This document shows positions 5,805 to 10,244 of a DNA stretch of 10,244 nucleotides, piece by piece. The position numbers and the translations under genes are program-made. Location of the stretch: the NCBI GenBank assembly GCA_031274075.1, contig JAISQQ010000035.1:1-10244 (forward strand), given 5' to 3'. Source of the stretch: Accumulibacter sp. (GTDB lineage Bacteria > Pseudomonadota > Gammaproteobacteria > Burkholderiales > Rhodocyclaceae). Position 1 is the first letter of the stretch; every line of letters starts with the position of its first letter. The notes beneath the pieces are model-generated. The model saw nothing but the letters and a program-made list of their open reading frames with translations, ran no database searches and was not told the DNA's origin.

Positions 5805-5874
5805 GTAGGGCGGGATCGAAGAGCGCGCCGCGGCAACGTGGCAGCCTGCGGCGGTTTCGGAGAAACCGCCCTAC
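5805..5874. repeat. REP-like palindromic element GTAGGGCGG ... CCGCCCTAC
   Basis: The outer arms GTAGGGCGG (5805-5813) and CCGCCCTAC (5866-5874) are perfectly complementary. Within the element, GGCGGTTTC (5850-5858) pairs with GAAACCGCC (5862-5870) around a 3-nt loop as an alternative fold. It shares the terminal motif with the element at 3631-3660. Confidence 0.6.
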
Positions 5875-5882
5875 CACAACAG

Positions 5883-5980
5883 GCTCTCACAACAGGACTT
5901 GTGCAAGATGCGCTCCCAGAGGCGGCTCGGAGCAAGGCTTTCACAATGAGCTTGGGTAAGATACCCGCGCTCCCGGAGAG
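5883..5980 (+). repeat. Two diverged direct repeat units, about 40 bp each
   Basis: Unit 1 (5883-5921) reads GCTCTCACAAC, CTTGTGCAAGAT, GCGCTCCCAGAG. Unit 2 (5937-5980) reads GCTTTCACAAT, CTTGGGTAAGAT, ACCC, GCGCTCCCGGAG. They align along their length apart from small insertions. The end of unit 2 is the start of repeat copy C, so unit 1 is a further degenerate member of the family. Confidence 0.55.
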
Positions 5981-5999
5981 AAGATCGCAAACAGCTTCC
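5967..5999 (+). repeat. Interspersed repeat, copy C
   Basis: It reads GCGCTCCCGGAGAGA, AGATCGCAAAC, AGCTTCC. It is in the same orientation as copy A (3767-3792) and inverted relative to copy B. Confidence 0.7.
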
Positions 6000-6070
6000 T
6001 GGCGGCGGAAGCCGCGTAACGGCCGCCGAAAACATCAAGAAATCCAATCCGCCTTGCCAAGCGTTTGCGC

Positions 6071-6104
6071 TTGACATCGTATGTTGTGCGTAGTAAGTTA
6101 TATT
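6071..6104 (+). promoter_or_regulatory. Candidate promoter of the TRAP operon
   Basis: A perfect -35 box TTGACA lies at 6071-6076. A 17-nt spacer leads to the poor -10 TAAGTT (6094-6099). A better -10, TATATT (6099-6104), stands at a 22-nt spacing, which is too long. A strong -35 with a weak -10 would fit a regulated promoter. The downstream leader to dctP is about 120 nt. Confidence 0.4.
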
Positions 6105-6113
6105 ACGACTTAC
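6093..6113. promoter_or_regulatory. Candidate operator, inverted repeat overlapping the -10 region
   Basis: GTAAGT (6093-6098) and ACTTAC (6108-6113) are perfect 6-bp inverted arms around a 9-nt AT-rich spacer. It overlaps the predicted -10 region of the TRAP promoter, a position suited to repression by the GntR/FCD regulator. The link to that regulator is inferred. Confidence 0.35.
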
Positions 6114-6221
6114 AAGACAACAACAATACAAGCGTCATTGTCACATTCGGATCGGGAGACTCCCGACTGTTTAGATCGCCAATTTTTTGAGGCGGTTTCG
6201 ATTTTTTCGATTCATCCACAC

Positions 6222-6227
6222 AGGAGG
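6222..6227 (+). promoter_or_regulatory. Strong ribosome binding site of dctP
   Basis: AGGAGG stands 5 bases before ATG 6233 and fixes that start. It is the best Shine-Dalgarno match in the operon, as expected for an abundant binding protein. Confidence 0.8.
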
Positions 6228-6232
6228 GCTGT

Positions 6233-7324
6233 ATGAAAAAGCTGTTCACGATTCTTTCTCTCGCATGCGGGATATTCTCGTTGACCACCGCCGCCGCGCT
6301 GGCCGCGCCCGCCAACGCCGAGGTGACGACCAAACAGGTCAAGAGCGCGGTCAAGCCGGACTACACCATCCGGGTGGCGTACCTGGACGCGGGAACCTGG
6401 CCGGACATCACCAAGGCTCCGCTGCCGGAACACGCTTTCGGACTGGTGTTCAAGAGCATCGTCGAATCCAATTCCAACGGCAAGGTGGCGGTCGAGCTGT
6501 TCCCCAACAACCAGTTGGGGGATACCAAGGCGACCATGGAGATGGTCGTTTCGGGCAGCCTCGAGATGATCACCGGCACCGGCACCGCGGCGAGCCTCTA
6601 TCCCGCCCTGCAGGTGTTCTTCCTGCCCTACGTGTTCAAGTCCGACGAGATCGCCTCGTACATCTTTGACCACAGCCAGTTCTGGAAGGACATGAGCGCC
6701 GACTTCGCCAACAAGACCGGAACCTACATCCTGGGCGTCGGCAACAACGGCATGCGCCACTTCACCAACAGCAAGCGGCCCATTCACAGCCCGGCGGACA
6801 TGAAGGGACTCAAGTTCCGCGTCATGCAGTCGCCGATCTACGTGAAGATGGTCGAGGCCATGGGCGCGCAGGCGACTCCCCTGGCGTCGGGCGAGGTCTA
6901 TACCGCCTGCCAGACCGGCGTGGTCGACGGGCAGGAAAATCCAGTCTGGAACATCGCCGCCAACAAATGGTACGAAGTCCAGAAGTACATCACGCTGGAC
7001 GGCCACGTCTGGAGCGAGAACTTCGTGATGGCCAACAAGAAATGGTTCGACGCGCTGCCGCCGGAATACCAGCACATCATCAAGATCGCGGTGCATCACG
7101 GCATCCAGGCGGACCGGGCCGCCGAAGACCTGGCGTCGCGCGTGCTCGACTTCGCGGCCGTGCAGAACTCGATGGAGGTCTACGTGCCCACCGCCGCAGA
7201 ACTGGTGGAATTCCAGAAAGCCGCCGCGCCGACCTATGATTGGCTGCGCGGGGAAATCGGCAACGAGATCGTCGACAAGTTCCTGGCCACGGTCAAGGAC
7301 GCGGAAAAGCATTTCGGTTATTGA
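6233..7324 (+). CDS. dctP: TRAP transporter substrate-binding protein, DctP family
   Basis: This is the periplasmic solute receptor of a tripartite ATP-independent transporter, 363 residues long. A Sec signal peptide is clear: MKK, a hydrophobic core (residues 4-22) and an Ala-rich cleavage region (ALAAPANAEV, cut near 24-29). Mature-domain landmarks follow: FPNNQLGD (90-97), NNGMRHFTNSKRPI (171-184), LKFRVMQSPIY (193-203) and TGVVDGQENP (228-237). R196 is the family arginine that forms the salt bridge with a substrate carboxylate. N236 is the usual asparagine in the QENP motif. An organic acid ligand is therefore expected, but its identity cannot be read from the sequence. The gene symbol is used at family level. 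It is the first gene of the + strand operon, followed after 69 bases by the small permease. A strong hairpin lies in that gap and could favour higher expression of this subunit. Confidence 0.95.
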   Translation: MKKLFTILSLACGIFSLTTAAALAAPANAEVTTKQVKSAVKPDYTIRVAYLDAGTWPDITKAPLPEHAFGLVFKSIVESNSNGKVAVELFPNNQLGDTKATMEMVVSGSLEMITGTGTAASLYPALQVFFLPYVFKSDEIASYIFDHSQFWKDMSADFANKTGTYILGVGNNGMRHFTNSKRPIHSPADMKGLKFRVMQSPIYVKMVEAMGAQATPLASGEVYTACQTGVVDGQENPVWNIAANKWYEVQKYITLDGHVWSENFVMANKKWFDALPPEYQHIIKIAVHHGIQADRAAEDLASRVLDFAAVQNSMEVYVPTAAELVEFQKAAAPTYDWLRGEIGNEIVDKFLATVKDAEKHFGY

Positions 7325-7334
7325 TGTTTTTTTT

Positions 7335-7363
7335 GCGGGCGGAGCCTCCGGGCTTCCGCCCGC
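7335..7363 (+). promoter_or_regulatory. Strong intercistronic hairpin between dctP and dctQ
   Basis: GCGGGCGGAGCC pairs with GGCTTCCGCCCGC through 12 base pairs with one bulged base and a TCCG loop. A T8 run comes before the hairpin (7327-7334) and there is none directly after it, so it is not a standard terminator. It may stabilise the 3' end of processed dctP mRNA or cause partial attenuation, which is common where a binding-protein gene precedes permease genes. Confidence 0.5.
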
Positions 7364-7393
7364 GCCACGGTATTTTTCCGGGAATAAGAGACG

Positions 7394-7891
7394 ATGAAAA
7401 TTCTGGACGGCATCAGCGACGCGCTGGAAAGGATTGGCCTGTTCGTGGCGACGGCCATTCTGCTGGCGGTTTTTCTTCTCGTGCTTTTCGGCGTCGTGTT
7501 CAGATACACCAATATCAGGTTCGCCATGTACGAAGAACTGGCCCGCTGGGGACTGGTCGGCATGACGTTCATCGGCGCCAGCGTCGCTCTCAAGCAAAAG
7601 CTGCACGTGGGCATCAACATGCTGGTGCAGGCGCTTCCCGCCGTCGTGGCCAAAGCCTGCATGGTCGTCGCCTATCTGGTGATCATGACCACCCTGACCG
7701 TGGCCACGATCTACAGTTTCCGCGCGGCGCTCGGCGCGGCCAACATGACCGGCGACATCGTGCCCCTGTCGATGATGTACATCAAACTGACGCTGCCGCT
7801 CGGGATGATCATGATGCTGGTACATCTCCTGGCGGGATTCTTGAAGGTCTTCAAGGCCAAGGACATCCATTCCGTTCTCATCGGATCGTAA
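7394..7891 (+). CDS. dctQ: TRAP transporter small permease, DctQ family
   Basis: This 165-residue inner-membrane protein has four predicted transmembrane helices (about residues 15-38, 49-68, 86-110, 129-152), the standard DctQ layout. The conserved YEELARW segment (46-52) precedes the second helix, and LKQKLHVGI (67-74 region) is the typical loop after it. It pairs with the large permease DctM and is needed for transport. Start ATG 7394 has only a weak Shine-Dalgarno sequence (AAGAG), in contrast to dctP. It ends 42 bases before dctM. The symbol is used at family level. Confidence 0.93.
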   Translation: MKILDGISDALERIGLFVATAILLAVFLLVLFGVVFRYTNIRFAMYEELARWGLVGMTFIGASVALKQKLHVGINMLVQALPAVVAKACMVVAYLVIMTTLTVATIYSFRAALGAANMTGDIVPLSMMYIKLTLPLGMIMMLVHLLAGFLKVFKAKDIHSVLIGS

Positions 7892-7933
7892 GGGAAGCGC
7901 GATCACGAAGAAGGCAACAGGGGAGGAAGCAAC

Positions 7934-9232
7934 ATGGGAACTGCGGCCGTAGCCGTCATTTTCGTCGCCGCGCTGCTGGTTGGCATTCCGATCGCCTTTG
8001 TGCTGGGGACGGCGGCGATCTACTATTTCATGTTCGTCGGACGCCTGCCCATGGAGATAGCCGGGCAGATGATCGGGCAGAAGCTTTACGCCGGCTGCGA
8101 CAACTTCATCCTGCTCGCCATTTACTTCTTCATCCTGGCGGGCGAATTGATGAACCGGTCGAAAATCACCGATTCGCTCATCGAATTCTCGAAAATCCTG
8201 GTGGGGAAAATCCCCGGCGCGCTCGCCCAGGTAAACATCGTGGTCAGCGTGTTCTTTGCCGGGATCACCGGCTCCGGCGTGGCCGACACCGCCGCCATCG
8301 GCTCGGTGCTCATTCCCGCGATGAAGAAGGAAGGCTACACCGCGGAATACGCGACCGCGATCACCGTCACCTCCTCGGTCATCGGGCCGATCATTCCGCC
8401 CAGCGTGGTGATGGTCATCTACAGCATGTCCACCGGCGCGTCCGTCGGCGCGCTGTTCGCCGCCGGCTTCATTCCGGGGCTGGCCATCGCCCTGGCCCTC
8501 TCGGTGCTGGCTTTTTACTACGCCATCAAGTACAGGCACCCCCGGCGGACGGAAGACATCTCCTTCCAACAGGCGCTGACCACCACGCGCAAATCGATCG
8601 TCGCGCTCCTCTGTCCGGTGGTTCTCGTCGGGGGAATTTTCTCGGGAAGTTTCACCCCCACCGAGGCCGCCGCCATCGCCTGTTTCTACGCCATCATCGG
8701 CGGCCGGTTCATTCTCGGCACCCTGACCGTAAAAGACATCATCCTAAGCTTCCGCAAGGCCGCCGTGTCCGGCTCGGTCATCCTGCTGATCATTTCCATG
8801 GCGGCGCTCTTTGGGCAGTTCATGGCCCTGGAACGGGTTCCCGCCCAGATGGCGCAACTGATACTGGGAATAACCCACAACAAATACGCCTTCCTCGCGC
8901 TGGTGAACGTCCTGCTGCTGTTCATGGGAATGGTCATGGAAACCGGCGCGACCGTCATCCTGCTGGCGCCGATCCTGGTTCCCATCGCCATGCAGCTCGG
9001 CATCCATCCCGTTCATTTCGCGCTGGTGATGATCGTCAACCTCAACATCGGATTGAGCACCCCGCCGGTGGGCGTATGCCTCTTCGCCGCGGCGCCCATT
9101 GCCGGCATCAGCCTCGAACGGATATCAAGGGCGGCCATGCCCTTCGTCCTGGCGGAACTCGTCGCGCTGATGTTCATAACCTATATCCCCGATCTGGTGT
9201 TGTTCATTCCGCGCCTCATGGGGTATGCCTGA
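7934..9232 (+). CDS. dctM: TRAP transporter large permease, DctM family
   Basis: The protein has 432 residues and about 12 hydrophobic segments, the normal size for DctM, the ion-coupled transport subunit of TRAP systems. Typical motifs are visible. These are FFILAGELMNRS near residues 65-76, the helical hairpin region FFAGITGSGVADTAAIGSVLIPAM (split over 107-130), and TVTSSVIGPIIPPSVVMVIY (144-163) with the conserved Pro pair. In the second half come SFTPTEAAAIACFYA and NLNIGLSTPPVGVCLF. Both halves carry the Gly/Ser/Thr-rich motifs used for sodium and substrate binding in this family. GGGAGGAAG lies about 5-13 bases before ATG 7934. It sits between dctQ and the dehydrogenase, with a 31-base gap to the latter, so all four genes are probably one transcript. 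Confidence 0.95.
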   Translation: MGTAAVAVIFVAALLVGIPIAFVLGTAAIYYFMFVGRLPMEIAGQMIGQKLYAGCDNFILLAIYFFILAGELMNRSKITDSLIEFSKILVGKIPGALAQVNIVVSVFFAGITGSGVADTAAIGSVLIPAMKKEGYTAEYATAITVTSSVIGPIIPPSVVMVIYSMSTGASVGALFAAGFIPGLAIALALSVLAFYYAIKYRHPRRTEDISFQQALTTTRKSIVALLCPVVLVGGIFSGSFTPTEAAAIACFYAIIGGRFILGTLTVKDIILSFRKAAVSGSVILLIISMAALFGQFMALERVPAQMAQLILGITHNKYAFLALVNVLLLFMGMVMETGATVILLAPILVPIAMQLGIHPVHFALVMIVNLNIGLSTPPVGVCLFAAAPIAGISLERISRAAMPFVLAELVALMFITYIPDLVLFIPRLMGYA

Positions 9233-9263
9233 CAGATGATTTTTACCACAAGGAGATAAAGAA

Positions 9264-10232
9264 ATGACCATCAACACCGTGGCCGTGATCGGAGCCGGCT
9301 ACATGGGCGGCGGCATCGCGCAGTCGTTCGTGCTGGCCGGGCTCGACGTCGTCATCGCCGACCAATCCGCCGAAGCCACCGCGCAGGCGCTCGAACGGCT
9401 CGTCCGCGAAGCGCGCGAATTCGAGGAGCAGGGCCTCTACGACGCCGGCAGCGCCGCCCGGATCGAGGCCGGGCTGCGCAGCGCGCCCAGCATCGAGGAG
9501 GCCGTGGCCGGCGTCGATTTCGTCGAGGAAGCCGTGTTCGAGAATCCGGACCTCAAGCGCCAGGTGCTCGGCCGGATTTCGGCCGCCGCCCGGCCCGACG
9601 CGATCATCGGCACCAACACCTCGACCATTCCGGTGAAAGTGCTCGCCGACGCCGTCAAGGGGCCGGAACGTTTCCTGACCGTCCACTTCTCCAACCCCGC
9701 GCCGTTCATTCCAGGCGTCGAACTGGTGGCCGGCGAGAAGACCGACCCGAAGATCATTCCAGTGGTCCGCGAACTGCTCGCCCGGGCGGGCCGCCAGGGC
9801 GCGCAGGTGGCCGACGTGCCCGGCTTCGTGCTCAACCGGCTGCAATACGTGCTGCTCAAGGAAGCCACCGCGATCGCCGAGGAAGGCGTCGCCAGCATCG
9901 AGGACATCGACATGCTGGTGCGCTCTACCTTCGGTTTCCGCCTGCCGTTCTTCGGGCCGTTCGCCATCGCCGACCAGGCCGGCCTGGACGTTTGGGTCAA
10001 CTGCTTCGTCACCTTCGAGAACGCCTTCGGCCCGCGCCTGGCGACGCCGAAAATCCTCAAGGACGCCGTCGCCGCCGACCGCCGCGGCCTGAAGAACGGA
10101 CGCGGCCTGATCGCCGACTATTCCGACGCCGAAAAGCAGGCCGTCGTCGCCTACCGCAACAAGGCCTACGCCGAAATGGGGCGGCTGCTGAAAGTTCTCG
10201 GCCCCGCGCCGTCCGGCAGCAAGATCGGGTAA
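9264..10232 (+). CDS. 3-hydroxyacyl-CoA dehydrogenase-family NAD-dependent oxidoreductase
   Basis: The protein has 322 residues. An N-terminal Rossmann fold has GAGYMG (10-15) and, at the end of the second strand, VVIADQS with D33, favouring NAD over NADP. The family catalytic set is complete: S120 in NTST, H141 in VHFSNPAPF, E153 in GVELVAGE and N191 in PGFVLNRLQ. The C-terminal helical domain includes EEGVASIEDIDMLVRSTFGFRLPFFGP (207-232) with the usual ADQAGLD. The HFSNPAPFIPGVELV segment differs from the HWFNPPH..PLVE form of beta-oxidation enzymes. No hydratase or thiolase gene is adjacent. The enzyme may therefore oxidise a hydroxy acid that is not CoA-linked, as L-gulonate or carnitine dehydrogenases of this superfamily do. 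Gene order suggests its substrate is the TRAP cargo or a product of it. The start is ATG 9264 with AAGGAG 7-13 bases upstream. It is complete, ending 12 bases before the window edge. Confidence 0.9.
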   Translation: MTINTVAVIGAGYMGGGIAQSFVLAGLDVVIADQSAEATAQALERLVREAREFEEQGLYDAGSAARIEAGLRSAPSIEEAVAGVDFVEEAVFENPDLKRQVLGRISAAARPDAIIGTNTSTIPVKVLADAVKGPERFLTVHFSNPAPFIPGVELVAGEKTDPKIIPVVRELLARAGRQGAQVADVPGFVLNRLQYVLLKEATAIAEEGVASIEDIDMLVRSTFGFRLPFFGPFAIADQAGLDVWVNCFVTFENAFGPRLATPKILKDAVAADRRGLKNGRGLIADYSDAEKQAVVAYRNKAYAEMGRLLKVLGPAPSGSKIG

Positions 10233-10244
10233 CGGCCCTGCGCG

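Larger units (their letters stand above)
5553..6232. other. Divergent regulatory region with repeats, 680 bp
   Basis: No confident gene lies here. The left part (5553-5720) carries the leader and a probable promoter of the propeller-GntR unit. The centre (5738-5999) is a repeat cluster bounded by inverted copies B and C, with hairpins at 5767-5784, 5850-5870 and a wider 5805-5874 palindrome. The right part (6060-6232) is AT-richer and holds the likely TRAP promoter, a candidate operator and the dctP ribosome binding site. Open frames across the repeats have repeat-derived translations and are not genes. Confidence 0.7.

Noticed and set aside
5883..5980. Possible CRISPR-like direct repeats
   Set aside because: Only two diverged units without regular spacers; no array and no cas genes.
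5738..5999. Possible miniature transposable element bounded by inverted copies B and C
   Set aside because: The ends are imperfect, no target duplication is visible, and copy A stands alone without a partner. It is recorded only as a repeat family.
5549..6131. Several open frames of 78-131 codons across the divergent intergenic region
   Set aside because: They are translations of palindromic and interspersed repeats (recurrent ALPERRSQT-like strings), also seen at 3720-3823. They indicate repeated DNA and not genes.
7327..7363. Intrinsic terminator after dctP
   Set aside because: The T-run lies before the stem and there is none immediately after it, and the following genes clearly belong to the same transport system.
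6212..8569. A 785-codon open frame on the - strand across dctP, dctQ and dctM
   Set aside because: It is the antisense image of three clear transporter genes. The translation is rich in His, Gly, Asp and Arg without domains, as expected from GC-rich third positions read backwards.
7240..9267. A 675-codon open frame on the + strand overlapping dctQ and dctM
   Set aside because: It is an Arg/His-rich translation in the wrong frame of two well-supported membrane protein genes.

Overview
The window looks like chromosomal DNA of a GC-rich Gram-negative bacterium, most likely a beta- or gammaproteobacterium. Pointers are a RecN C-terminus, a Mu-like virion gene, a TRAP transporter operon, GC-rich palindromic intergenic repeats and strong G/C preference at third codon positions. 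I cannot assign a genus from sequence alone.

Layout. (1) 1-332 is the 3' end of recN on the + strand. (2) 563-about 1095 is the N-terminal part of a Tn5-like IS4-family transposase that loses its catalytic core at a junction. (3) 1223-2535 is a remnant of a Mu-like prophage on the - strand. In transcription order it has the C-terminal metallopeptidase domain of a head-morphogenesis-type protein (HExxH), an unrecognised 105-residue protein, and a complete gpG-like virion morphogenesis protein. The three genes are packed with a 1-nt overlap and a 3-nt gap. (4) 2537-3486 is an apparently intact IS5-family element with 14-bp perfect terminal inverted repeats. Its transposase is split over two frames joined at an A7 slippery site. 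The element cuts off the 5' part of the metallopeptidase gene. (5) 3487-3797 is repeat-rich intergenic DNA. (6) 3798-10232 is a catabolic and transport locus arranged around a divergent promoter region (5553-6232). The - strand carries a cytosolic FG-GAP/beta-propeller-like protein of unknown function and then a GntR/FCD regulator. The + strand carries a TRAP transporter (binding protein, small and large membrane subunits) and then a stand-alone 3-hydroxyacyl-CoA dehydrogenase-family enzyme.

How the parts work together (inference). The periplasmic binding protein captures an organic anion, probably a carboxylate because the family arginine is in place. DctQ and DctM import it with sodium. The NAD-dependent dehydrogenase probably oxidises a secondary hydroxyl on the substrate or a derivative. 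The GntR/FCD protein probably senses the same ligand and controls both directions from the shared intergenic region. The propeller protein is the least explained member and the best candidate for something undescribed.

The intergenic regions at 3487-3797 and 5553-6232 share an interspersed repeat family (a conserved core ending GATCGCAAAC) and GTAGGGCGG-type palindromes. No tRNA, rRNA, CRISPR array or replication origin was seen.
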